A DNA stretch of 64,000 bases from Epiperipatus broadwayi. Its lineage: Eukaryota > Onychophora > Udeonychophora > Euonychophora > Peripatidae. Shown here piece after piece: positions 1 to 10,945 of this stretch. The stretch is taken from assembly GCA_028023455.1 (NCBI GenBank), contig JAQFVV010006246.1, forward strand, positions 671,501-735,500. Reading direction: 5' to 3'. Both the position numbers and the translations under genes were made by a program. Numbering within the stretch: position 1 is the stretch's first letter; each line of letters begins with the position of its first letter. A model generated the notes under the pieces. The model ran no database searches. It was not told where the DNA came from and saw only the letters and a list, made by a program, of their open reading frames with translations.

Positions 1-152
1 AATTATTTCTGAGAAGCGCTATGAATCAGGATAGATTAAATGCGCTTGCAATTATTTCAATAAATAAAACATTTTTCAATAGCCACATCCAGGAAAAAGT
101 TATTGATCTTTCCGAACAAAACAAAATAAGTATGGATTTTATTTTTAAGTAA
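1..152 (+). pseudogene. hAT transposase C-terminal dimerisation segment (copy A)
   Basis: The reading frame starting at base 3 and ending at the TAA at 150-152 encodes a segment with RSAMNQDRLNALAIISINK followed by a region ending MDFIFK. This matches the C-terminal dimerisation region of hAT-superfamily transposases of the zinc-finger MYM/DUF4371 type, where a 'LKRIK..LRS.M..DRLNAL' block precedes the end of the protein. Only the tail is visible because the window starts here. The same sequence recurs at 23768-23919, where more of the transposase lies upstream. Family assignment rests on motif memory, not a search. Confidence 0.7.
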
Positions 153-555
153 TTTTTAATAATACTATTAAAACAATATTTAATTATGCTTATTTTACCA
201 TAAAACGTTTCTTGTGAATAAATATAAAAATAATTTACCTATATATTTATTTACTTTAAAAATTGCAGTACCCGCACGATTACAACTCGCAAGCCATCAC
301 TGATAAATACAACTATTCAGAATATCTTTTGTTAATATAAATGTAACTAAATATATAACCACATCTATTATTACCTACATCCAATGGCTGCTTTGGTTGT
401 GAGTAATAATAATCATAATTACGGTGGTCTTCTTAAAAAAATGTGCAAAATAATTTGAATTGTATTGTATTTTATATTTGTTATATATTTTGTAAAGCTT
501 TAGATACATATTTTTATATATACACTCACACAAGCAAATACTTGAAATACTTTAG
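153..555. other. Intronic-looking AT-rich sequence upstream of the CUB exon
   Basis: Mostly AT-rich non-coding sequence between the hAT tail and the CUB exon. One possible small exon (269-330) is listed separately. The stretch just before 556 has a pyrimidine-containing tract and AG and looks like the 3' end of an intron. Confidence 0.4.
269..330 (+). CDS. Possible small exon, CUB N-terminal part (weak)
   Basis: An AG at 267-268 preceded by a T/A-rich tract is followed by an open frame beginning YPHDYNSQ and continuing to EYLL, with a GT at 331-332. 'YP.DY' near the start of a CUB domain and a 'YLL' strand about 18 residues later fit the family. The predicted end phase does not join directly to the exon at 556, and 30 or more residues of a CUB domain would still be missing between them, so another exon would be required. 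The same sequence is at 24036-24097. Confidence 0.25.
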
Positions 556-718
556 ATTCGTGATGGTGATAATGGTGAAGCAAAATCTCTGGGAAAATGG
601 TGTTCGGAGGATAATTTACCACCTCCAATATCATCTACTGGTAACTCTCTCTATATTAAGGCATATTCTGATGAGTCAATTGTTAGAAATGGATTTCGAT
701 TAGAATTTGTTACTTCTG
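556..718 (+). CDS. CUB-domain exon (copy A), partial host gene
   Basis: The frame starting at 556 encodes about 54 residues: IRDGDNGEAKSLGKWC, then PPPISSTGNSLYIK, then NGFRLEF. This is the second half of a CUB domain: the acidic 'RDGD' calcium-site strand, the 'LG.(W/F)C' turn with the conserved cysteine, 'P..I.STGNSLYI', and the terminal 'GF.L.F' strand. CUB domains are extracellular beta-sandwich modules of secreted or membrane proteins such as tolloid-type proteases and cubilin. The exon is bounded by TTTAG at 551-555 and a GT donor at 719-720 and has no internal stop. Its neighbours are transposon remnants, so it sits between large introns. The gene cannot be named from one module. An identical copy is at 24323-24485. 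An upstream ATG in another frame (443) is irrelevant. Confidence 0.75.
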
Positions 719-843
719 GTTTGTACTTTTTTTTTTTTTTTTTTTAAATTTCTGTTTTTTTTTATCAATAAAATTTTTATATTCAGGCATAAAATAATCT
801 GAAATTAATTTGTAAGGGGACAAACACACTCTGTCACACCCAT

Positions 844-882
<39 letters not shown>

Positions 883-921
883 ACTACAACCATTAAATGT
901 CTGTATTTTTAAATTATATAA
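719..921. repeat. Poly-T and (CA)n/(TA)n simple repeats
   Basis: Intron-like sequence downstream of the CUB exon, holding a T-run at about 728-746 and a (CA)n followed by (TA)n at about 842-881. These tracts are among the few places where the two duplicate blocks differ in length. Confidence 0.6.
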
Positions 922-1149
922 TAATAATTCAAACAAATATATTTAACACAGTATTCAAAATTAAATAATATATTCTTTACCAGAAGTACTTTCAATTGTT
1001 TCACTGACAATCTTTTTCAACTGTTTTTATTTTTTGTACGTTTGTATTAACAGTTGAAAAAGATTGTCAGTGAAACAATTGAAAGTACTTCTGGTAAAGA
1101 ATATATTATTTAATTTTGAATACTGTGTTAAATATATTTGTTTGAATTA

Positions 1150-1152
<3 letters not shown>
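922..1152. repeat. Perfect hairpin: 104-bp arms, 23-bp loop (copy A)
   Basis: Bases 922-1025 are the exact reverse complement of 1049-1152, with a 23-bp spacer at 1026-1048. I compared the arms base by base and found no mismatch. The right end runs directly into a (TA)n tract. It could be a foldback or MITE-type element, or a recent inverted duplication. No ORF or transposase is present. The same hairpin is at 24687-24917. Confidence 0.9.
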
Positions 1153-1196
<44 letters not shown>

Positions 1197-2264
1197 AATA
1201 ATATATATATATATATATATACTAAATAAGACAGGCTTTGTGTTATAGTGAATAATGCATTCACCTACATGCTCTTTATATGTTAAAATTTTTGTGGAAA
1301 AATGGAAGTTTCCAAATAGCTGAGGATTTTCAAGCAATGCATAAAATTTTTTAAAACAATTAATCACAGTCAATTTAACAAGACATCTTATTATAAATTA
1401 GTTGTTGTTAGTAAGTTTTAATTATGGAAAGATAAATGTCTAAAATCTTTACCAATTGACACTTAATTTGTATTGTAATAATCTTTATTTTACTATTTTT
1501 TATTAGTATGTATATATTTAAGGCTATAACCTTAATATTTCTTATTAGATAAAATTTGAAAATGTGATTATCTGATGCAAGTTATTTTGTTGTTTTATCT
1601 TTGTTGAATTTCCATTAAGTAACAATATAAATTGATAATATTATTATTATTTATAGGTTCTATTACACAATATACTTAAATATCTCAATGTTGCCTTTTG
1701 ATTACATCCTCAACATCATGAATTTATTTTGCATCTATAAGTTTTAAACAATTTTATTACAATATACAGTTATAAACTTACATTAGATTTTGTGTAATTT
1801 TATATATTTAATATTGTTGCATTTTATAATAATGTACATAAGATTTTATCAATAACAAACCTATTAGTTGTTTTGATTAACTCTCAATGACTACATTCAA
1901 ATGTTGTAATTTCATATTATATTTTAAATTGAATAGGTATTCAGTTCAGTGTCTTCATAAATACACCTCTATTTTATAAAAATCAAATTAGCTTGAATTT
2001 ACTTTACATAGTAGTCTAACTTTTATGCCACTTTTTTTTTTAATTTGCCAAACATTGCACTTAGAAGTAATTTTATTTTTCCATTTTTTGTAATCTGTTT
2101 TATTTTTTCTACATTTTATATAAATACTATGGAGCATGGTACTCTCATTGCTTTAGTGCCCAAACACCCAGGGCTCAATTGCTTGTCCACATCCTTTTGG
2201 CAGAGCTTATGGTAAAATATTTATTTCTATCCCTTCCATACAATATATATATATATATATATAT
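1153..2264. other. AT-rich non-coding sequence with a (TA)n tract
   Basis: A (TA)n microsatellite with a short interruption spans about 1153-1221. The rest is AT-rich with no coding or element signature I recognise. It matches the second block at 24918-25250 plus 28015-28760. The 2764-bp insertion of the second block falls after base 1514. Confidence 0.6.
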
Positions 2265-3135
2265 TGAAGCTGGAAATATAGTACATATTTCTGCTTCACC
2301 TAGTGCCAATGTCATCAGCACTAATATGGGTTTGAACCCAATCTTGTATATTAACTGACACTCATCTCATAATAGGTGGTAGTATATTTATAATCAATAT
2401 TATAATATTTTATCTACTTTATATTTCATTAATTTATATTTTATGATTAAAATGAACCTTTTTATAATAGTTTATTTATTTTATAATATTTGTAGAAATG
2501 TATATTGTGTTTATTTTATTGAATTGGCATTGAGTAAGTAATTGAATCCTAGATATCTATAAAATGTTACAAATATTTTAAATTCTTTCATTAAAGTCCA
2601 TTTGTTTCAATTAATCAGTTGGTAACATTTTATATTTATATTTTGATAAATGTACATTAAAGAATCAATTATGTAAACAATCTAATATTTGTAAGGAATA
2701 TTTTGTAAATTTGTATTTACGATTTATATCAAATATCAGATTTGAAAGTCATCGTATTATTTATAGAATGTACCAAATTCCTAAAATTTTTGTGAATAAA
2801 ATTTACATTGTCTTTAATCTAAATCTTAATTAAATAGGCTTTGTTAATACGATGACTGATAAACTTAATCATGCTTGTTGCTGTTTTCTTTAATTAGCAA
2901 AATGAACCCCTGGGGCATGCTTAATGCAAGATTGTAGATTTCCTGCCCAAGCAGATGCTGATCACAGAGAAAGTTACCAACAAACATTATCCATTAGTCA
3001 GAGGCAATAGTTCAGGCAAATAGGTTAGGATTCACCATTGCCCTGACATCTGTATCTTGTGCATGGTTGGATTCAAGGTACTTTTGCTTGGATTATTGGT
3101 CTTGTTGAATGAATACACGATTTGGTACCGGCACA
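2265..3135 (-). mobile_element. LTR-like element, 871 bp, ATAT target-site duplication (member i)
   Basis: On the plus strand it begins TGAAGCTGG and ends GGTACCGGCACA, so it has TG...CA termini, and it is flanked by ATAT on both sides (2261-2264 and 3136-3139) inside a TA-rich target. The minus-strand orientation is chosen to match the other members (start TGTGCCGG, end GCTTCA). An internal box resembling AATGGATAATGTTTGTTGG is shared with three other elements in the window. No ORF is visible, which fits a solo LTR or a non-autonomous derivative. Its terminal 110 bp, nearest 2265, also survive at 28761-28870 in the second block. Confidence 0.65.
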
Positions 3136-5361
3136 ATATATATATATAGGATATTTTTGAAATTCTAATAGTATTCAATTAAAGTTCAATTGAATTAAAA
3201 GTGAATAACACCAAACAAATATATGTTGGATTTTAAAATTTCTCTTAATTAACATATTACATAACTCACTTATGATTTTTTGTAAAACTTCTTAGATTAG
3301 AAATATATTTCAAAGTTCATTTTTTGAAAGTAAATTATTTATTGCCAAAAAATTCAAATAGCTTAAGTTTTTCCCAACTCTCAACCACAACTAATACATT
3401 ATGTAAAATTGTCACTTCCTTTACTTATATAAAGACTCTGGAAATATATTTAAGTTAAAAAATTAAAAATAAAAAACTTTACTTTTTAAATTACATTTAG
3501 AAAGTTTACCAAAATTTATAAATTTATTTACAAAATTAAATTCTAATTTTTCCATGTTAAAAAAACCCCACAATAATTATTATACAAAATGCAACTTTTT
3601 TTTTAAACATATATATAATTGTGCCAGTGCAAGATTATTGTTGAAATAAATAATTACCAATACTTTTCCAGAATATTGTATTTTTCACTACAAATGCTGT
3701 GTTTATGTAACATTTTTAATAAGTTTGTTTTTTAAAGATGACCAGATAGGAAAAATTTTAGTCGCTTATTAACAGGTTTACATCCAGAATTTGTAGCAAA
3801 CTATATTTATTTTTATTATATTTATGATTCTATAGATATAGAACAGATTATAATATTTTTGTAATTCTTGGAATAATAATAACCAAATTTATTTTATTAT
3901 AATATCTTATTGTAATTTTTCTAGAAGAATGCATTCAAATGAACTCAATTGTCAGAACTATGAAATTTTATGTGTATTGATTTTTTGTATGGTATTGCAT
4001 AACACTAGAAAATCTGAGATGCACCATAATTTGAACAAGACACTAGTCAATGGCATTTTTTTCCAAATATTAAATATTTTACTGATAACTCATTCATTTA
4101 TATAAAAGTTTTAAACAGTTAAAAGTTCAACACTCAGATTTTTTGAAAGCATTAGCAAAATTATTTGAAAATTCATGCTTAAAAGAAATGTTCATAATGT
4201 ATTTTAGGAAAATTAGGAACATCTAAAGCTATTAATAATGTCAGTGACAGTAATGCAGATGATAAAAGGTTTGAGATAATTATGAACTGTAATTGTATTA
4301 TAAAATAACATTTTACTAGTGAGTGGTACCACATCACATTTATCTTACAAAACTACATGTAACTATTGTGGATTAATAAATTTAGCAATCATTAATATAC
4401 CATAACATCAAAGAATCAACTCAAGAATTGGTAATCATAGTGGTTGGTTTTTTAAACCTATTGTGGATTAAATGGCATATATGTTTACAAAATATTAAGT
4501 TCGATTTTTTTGACTTGGTTTTGAAATATTTAATCAGTATTTTAAAGGGTCATATTATTGAGTAATTTACATTAGAATATACTTAGAATAACTTCATACA
4601 TTATTATAGTCGATAATCTGAGAAATAATTAGATATTATGTTTTCATGATTGTTTAAAGATAATTCATAATTAAGTATATTATAAAAGCACTTAATTATG
4701 AAGAACCCCTCACCTTGTAGTTGTATATTATATATACATTATTGGTGAGATATATCATGCCATCTTGTTATTGACCCCTTTTTTTAGTTTCTGAGTATTC
4801 AAAAAAGATTTTGAACAGAACAATAATATTTCTTGGAGTCAATGGATAAGGGATTATTTTTTCTTTGTGGCTACATAATTGATATATTTTATCAAAAAAC
4901 TTGGTGATTAATAACTACTAAAAACTGGCTATTGGGAAGCAACTGTAAATGAGTGTAACATCAGTGTTGACCAATAATAAAAGAATATAATTATGCCAGT
5001 AAATTGATTGTTTTATGTGGAAATATCTCATTTTTTGTTGAAATTGTGCATCAAATGTCAATGACATTATTTTTTTATATTCCCTAATTAAAGTTGTTAA
5101 TCTATATCTCATTCATTTAATAACAACTGAAGGTTTATAACACATATATTATCTTTCCAGAAATATATATTTAATTTTAGTAATGAATTAAGTATTTGTT
5201 TAGAGTTTTTAAAATACTTTGGCATTAAAAATTTTACATGTTCAATCTCATTAAGCTGATCCAGATATTCTTTGGTCTAACTCTGAAGATACTTAAGGAG
5301 AAGTGAATATTGTTTTCACCATTTAATTAGATAAAACATGCTTCCTAGAATAAAAGTTAAA
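3136..5361. other. AT-rich sequence with no recognisable gene
   Basis: I see no ORF with family resemblance, RNA gene or bounded element here. It is part of the 4536 bp present in this block but absent from the second block. Confidence 0.5.
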
Positions 5362-6819
5362 CACAATGATGCTATAAAAAATAGAGACATAAATCACATG
5401 ACTCCACTTCTTTTTTAAGCTTATAGAAAATAAACAAAGAGCTTTGCTAATTGCTCAAAAAGCTTTGAAATAAATGCTTAGCAAGAGAAAGCATTTAAAA
5501 TATCTTTATCTGAAAACCATCCCCCATCCCCTGACCAATGGTTTCATGTTTTTGTCACTCTTCAGAGAAGCTCTAGCTTCCGACACTAAATCTAAAAACA
5601 CCAACCCAAAGCCAGAATTTCTCCAAAAGTTGACTATTAAGTAGAAAAAGTTTTCAGACATCTGAATGTCTTCAAACCCAGCTATATAACTCAAAATGGC
5701 TATATGGAGCTGAGAAATCTTCAGCCAAACCATATATAAGAAGTCTTATAAATATAACATCACTTAAGACTAAAAACAAAGACTATAAATAGTCAATAAA
5801 AATAAAAAATAGAGTCATAAATCACATGATTCCACTTCTTTTTTAAACTTGTAGAAAATAAACAAGAAGCTTTACCAATTGCTCAACAAGCTTTGGAATA
5901 AATGCTTAGCAAGAGAAAGCATTTAAATATCTCTATCTGAAAACCACCACCCCTATCTCCTGACCAATAGTTTCATGCTTTTGGCACTTCTCAGAGAGAT
6001 GCTAGAGTAGCTTTAGACACTATATCTAAAAGCACCAATCCAAAGCCAGTATTTATCCAAGATGAGTAGAAAATCTGAAGTTTTCAGACACCTAAATGTC
6101 TTTAAACCCAGCTATCTAACTCAAATAACTATATAGGGCTGAGAAATCTTCAGCCAAACCATATATTAGAAGTCTTAGCAATATAATATCACTTAAGACT
6201 AAAAGCAAAGACCATAAATAGTCAATAAAAATAGTAATAAATCACATGACTTCACTTCTTTTTTAAGCTTGTAGAAAATAAACAAAGAGCTTTGCTAATT
6301 GCTCAACAAGCTATGAAATAAATGCTTAGCAAGAGAAAGCATTTAAAATATCTGTATCTGAAAACCACCCCATCCCCTGATCAATGGTTTCATGCTTTTG
6401 GCACTCCTCAGGGAGGTTTATGACTCTATTTTTTATTTTATATTGACTATTTATAGTCTTTGCTTTTAGTCTTAAATGATGTTATATTGCTAAGACTTCT
6501 AATATATGGTTTGACTGAAGATTTCTCAGCCCCATATAGCTATTTGAATTAGATAGCCTGTTTGATGACATTTAGGTATCTGAAAACTTCAGATTTTCTA
6601 CTCAATAGTCAACTCTTGGATATATGCTGACATTGGGCTGGTGTTTTTATGTCTAGTGTCTGAAGTTTCCCTAGCAACTCTCTGAGGACTCCCAAAAGGA
6701 TAAAACCATTGGTCAGGGAATGGGGGTGGTTTTCAGATAGAGATATTTTAAATTCTTTCTCTTGCTGAGCATTTATTTCAAAGCTTGTTGAGCAATTAGT
6801 AAAGCACAATGATGCTATA
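5362..6819. repeat. Compound tandem and inverted repeat flanked by 15-bp direct repeats
   Basis: A unit of about 430 bp occurs in direct orientation at about 5377-5802, 5803-6226 and (partial) 6227-6415, then as a nearly complete inverted copy at about 6416-6804. Shared landmarks are 'AAATCACATGA', 'CTTAGCAAGAGAAAGCATTT', 'CCTGACCAATGGTTTCATG' and the palindrome GACTATAAATAGTC. The whole block is bracketed by identical 15-bp sequences, CACAATGATGCTATA at 5362-5376 and 6805-6819, which look like a target-site duplication. No coding capacity is evident. A further fragment of the family is at the end of the window. Confidence 0.8.
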
Positions 6820-6925
6820 TTTGTAAATTTTGTATTATAGAAAGTATATATTACATACATAAAATAAAATCACATAATTACAGAATGTGCAACTTTCTGT
6901 TTACTCCATAATCTGTATAATGCAT

Positions 6926-7425
6926 NNNNNNNNNNNNNNNNNNNNNNNNNNNNNNNNNNNNNNNNNNNNNNNNNNNNNNNNNNNNNNNNNNNNNNNNNNN
7001 NNNNNNNNNNNNNNNNNNNNNNNNNNNNNNNNNNNNNNNNNNNNNNNNNNNNNNNNNNNNNNNNNNNNNNNNNNNNNNNNNNNNNNNNNNNNNNNNNNNN
7101 NNNNNNNNNNNNNNNNNNNNNNNNNNNNNNNNNNNNNNNNNNNNNNNNNNNNNNNNNNNNNNNNNNNNNNNNNNNNNNNNNNNNNNNNNNNNNNNNNNNN
7201 NNNNNNNNNNNNNNNNNNNNNNNNNNNNNNNNNNNNNNNNNNNNNNNNNNNNNNNNNNNNNNNNNNNNNNNNNNNNNNNNNNNNNNNNNNNNNNNNNNNN
7301 NNNNNNNNNNNNNNNNNNNNNNNNNNNNNNNNNNNNNNNNNNNNNNNNNNNNNNNNNNNNNNNNNNNNNNNNNNNNNNNNNNNNNNNNNNNNNNNNNNNN
7401 NNNNNNNNNNNNNNNNNNNNNNNNN
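6926..7425. other. Assembly gap (500 N)
   Basis: Exactly 500 Ns, a conventional placeholder length. The last 15 to 18 bases before it (to 6925) match 28871-28885 of the second block. Two apparent long ORFs across the gap are artefacts. Confidence 0.99.
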
Positions 7426-8149
7426 ATATTAGAGAACTAAAAATAATTAAGAAATTATGTAAATCATGCTTATGTTGTCCTTTAAATGACTTATCAGTAG
7501 ATACCATTTATGATAAAAAATGTCAATGGATGAGAAAATTAATTATAATAATGTAGAAAAATATACTTCATCAGCTGATTAGACCAAAAAAAAAAATAAT
7601 CATTATTATAGTGGGGGGGGGAGAAAAAGATTTTTCAAAATCTTCATGCCTATTTAGATCATGTCCTTAGATTCTAAGGATTGAACAGATACTTCAATTT
7701 AGAGCAGAAATTTTTTATATATAGTGATATATATATATATACCCAAATAATAATACCAACACGAAATCATTTCCCACCCGTTGAAATATATATATATATT
7801 TATATATACATATATATATATATTGTCAATAAAGATTATTTATTTAATTATTTTTAACTTTAAAATTAAAAATCCATACATACACCCAGTCATTATTAGC
7901 AAACAGAAAAATGTTGTATAAAATTGATCATCTACATACAATTATACAAATATTATGAAACATCTCACATTCTAATAAATGATTTACAAATTGATAAAAC
8001 AATAGGGGGGGGAATCAATTCGATCAATAGCAATAAACCTTACCGTTCTAAAGTTAAAATAATTCTTGAATGATGCTGGGTGTAATGTAAAAATACAATA
8101 AAAAAGAAACTTTCAGAGAGTCAGACTTTTGACAGAAATACCTGAAAAG

Positions 8150-10909
8150 ATCATAATAATTTTTCTTAAAATAAAATTTTATTGGTCAATCATTTTTACA
8201 ATATGAATATAATGTTTTAACTTGGTTATTCAGTAATGCTGTCTATGGTTAATCCTGTGTTTGCACTCCTCCAGCAAATAATTTCGTTGAGCTTGAGTCG
8301 GCGCCGAGCCCTTTCCCACTGAGAGGCTCCTGGTTTTGCGGCGGAATGCTCCGCTTTAGCAACCTTTGGTAACCGCCCTAGATATCACTAAATATTCCCA
8401 TTGGGAGTTACTATTTGTCTCTTTGTCTTAATTTTTATGATCTTTACACAATGTAGAGATTAAATCACAGCTTATTATTTTTGAAGATTAATTGACATCA
8501 TAAATGTTCAGATGGCAAAAGTGAAAAAATTGCGATCCTGGTTATAATTGAAGTGTCATTTTATTATAGTGGTTTTAATTGAAAAATTTCCTTGTAACTT
8601 TTGTAAAAAGGGTGATGAATTTTCAAATAGGGTTCAAATAGGGGAGGGAAGGTCTCTTCTAATTACTAGGTAGTTGACAGCATCAAATCTAATTTTACCT
8701 TAAATCCTCTACATAATTTGCTTAAAAATATTTGTTAAGGCGGCAATCTGAGATTAGTGAAAGTCCAAAATCGTCTGGACTCATAGCCAATATTGGGTAG
8801 GCTTTCAAACATAATCCCACATAGTTGTTGAGCCATTTTATTTTTGTATGGTAAGTGAGGCCATGTAGGTGGCCCACTTGGGGGAATTGTTCTTTGGGGC
8901 AGTAATTTGCTGATTGTATCATGTTAATTGTTTCGTAACATTGTAGGTAGAATTGACTTATGTAAACAATTAGCTCTTTAGACCTATGAACTTTGTGCAG
9001 CTTATCACTATTAATTTTATTTCAATTTCCTCCAGCCTTGACACATGGGGACATTTTTACCCTGAAGCTTTGGCGGGATTTAGCGCAGATAAGTATTAAT
9101 TTATACGGGTAAAACTCAACATGTTTAAAGGAAGTGTTTTCTTGAAGGAATTGGTATATTCTAGAGAGGTTCCACTAATTTTCTTAGTAGAGATAAGATC
9201 TGAATTTTCGAAGATCATTGCAGAAAGTGACTTGAAAAAAGTTGAACCTAAGAAATTCTGGGTTCTGCTATAAATGGAGAGGTTTTTTTCTCAAACATGT
9301 TCTTTTGCGGGATTTTGGAGCTTCAAACCCGTAATATGCGTGAGTGTAATTTGTGATGATCTTTTGCTAGCGGGGCAGGGTCTATCTTTCCCGGGAGGAA
9401 GATGACTCATTCCATCTTTTCATGAAATATGACCGACTTCCTCTCCTAGAGCTAGTACATTTTAACAGGTATTTTTCAATTTTATCTCGCCTTAATAGAG
9501 GATTTACTCAAGCACAAATTGAGGGAATAGCAGGCGATCATCCTCAAAAAGGTAGATGAGGTCCAAAACCCAACAAAAGTCATCCATCTAGCGAGGATAC
9601 ATGAAAATATTTCTATTGAGAATTAAATTTCCAATTGATCTTCTAATATGTACATCTTGAAACAAGTATTCATGAAGAGTTCGAGAAGAACAGAGGGCTT
9701 TAACATTTTAGTTTATTGATATATCTAATTGAACCACACTCTATCTGAATTTCCTGAAGTTTTCTTGTGCTAATTAGGCAAGAATCTAGAGATATTGCTT
9801 ATTTGTTGAGAACCTAATTCATTGTAAATTGGGAAGTGAAAATGTCTTTGGGAGTTCTTGATCTTTTATTTTGCAAAGTTTACTATTGATTCTATTGTTT
9901 TAATGAAAGGGAAATAATGTAAACGGCGGGCTTGAGGAGTTGAACCACGAAATAGAGTGTATATCACGTACAGTGAGAAATCTTCCAGTTACAACATTGA
10001 TCACACTAAAATTATTGGAGCAGTAGAATAATCTAGATGTATAAGGACAAACATTGGAATATCGCGGCAGTGGTTATATATGCTCTGAAATACGTTTGTA
10101 AAAGTCAAGAATTAATTTTTCAAGGATGGCAAGCTCAGCAGTGTTCATTTGAGTGTTTCATATTTGTTCAATTTCAAATTTGGCATTTTGGTAGGTTAAA
10201 TTGATGAATTTTTTGTAATCATTATTAGATTCTGCATAGCATTCCTGGTCAATGGTAATCATACTCGGTGTAGAACATTTTTTCAGCACCAATAATTCCA
10301 TTTGTAAATACTTCCGGGGGAATTGCTCCCACAGGTTACCAATAGATCCTGGCCCTATCTAGTTTGCTATATATTTCTTAGGTGGTTCTTTGTCAATCAT
10401 AGCATTGGGTTTTAAGAATCATGATTGTTTTTTTGAATGTTTATAACTTTGAGATGCAGGTTGGAGAGATGTTGCTCCTATGTCATCAAAGTTCTTGAGT
10501 GATGGCTTAAATTTATGTCTTTCTTTTAGTAGTTTCGGTCAAACAAGAACCATGCTCTCAATTTACTGGTTGAGAAAGTATGTCTACTTTTGCTGAATAA
10601 AATTTTGAAGAGTTCACAAAAAAGTCATCGTTTTACTTCTTTTGAAAGACACAGTGGTCTGAAAATTCAACTCAGGTTGGGTGGTGGAATCGGGGCTCAC
10701 GTTCAGATGTATAATACATGAAACAAATTTTATAGTTTTCCATGCATTTTGCATAAATATGAAAAAAATCTATGGAAAGCCTCTCCACATAATATCGAAG
10801 ATTGTTGAGATGGAATTAAAAAAAATATATGCTGCACAAAAAGTGCCCCAAAGAAAATAGTGCGGGGGAAGAATTGCAAGCATGGAGTTGATTATGTGAA
10901 ATAATGTTG
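8150..10909 (-). pseudogene. Decayed 5'-truncated LINE, left palindrome arm
   Basis: The mirror copy of the LINE in the right arm, read on the minus strand from about 10909 down to 8150. One surviving open stretch at 8722-8922 contains MIQSANYCPKEQFPQ and corresponds to the segment after the reverse transcriptase in the right arm (about 13058-13240). The remainder is broken by stops and indels. The part near 8290-8350 keeps several CpG dinucleotides that the right arm has lost. The element begins within the endonuclease domain at the palindrome centre, so both copies share the same 5' truncation point. No function is expected. Confidence 0.65.
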
Positions 10910-10945
10910 ACCCATAGCCATGTAAGAAATTCAGTAAATTTTATA

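Noticed and set aside
443-703. ATG-containing ORF of 86 residues around the CUB exon (and its twin at 24210-24470)
   Set aside because: Its frame differs from the CUB frame and its residues are low-complexity intron translation.
1128-1373. ORF with Ile-Tyr repeats (and similar at 24477-24701 and 24871-25110)
   Set aside because: Translation of (TA)n and (CA)n microsatellites.
6878-7507. Long ORFs on both strands across 6878-7507
   Set aside because: They are open only because 500 Ns were translated. The real flanking codons are few and meaningless.
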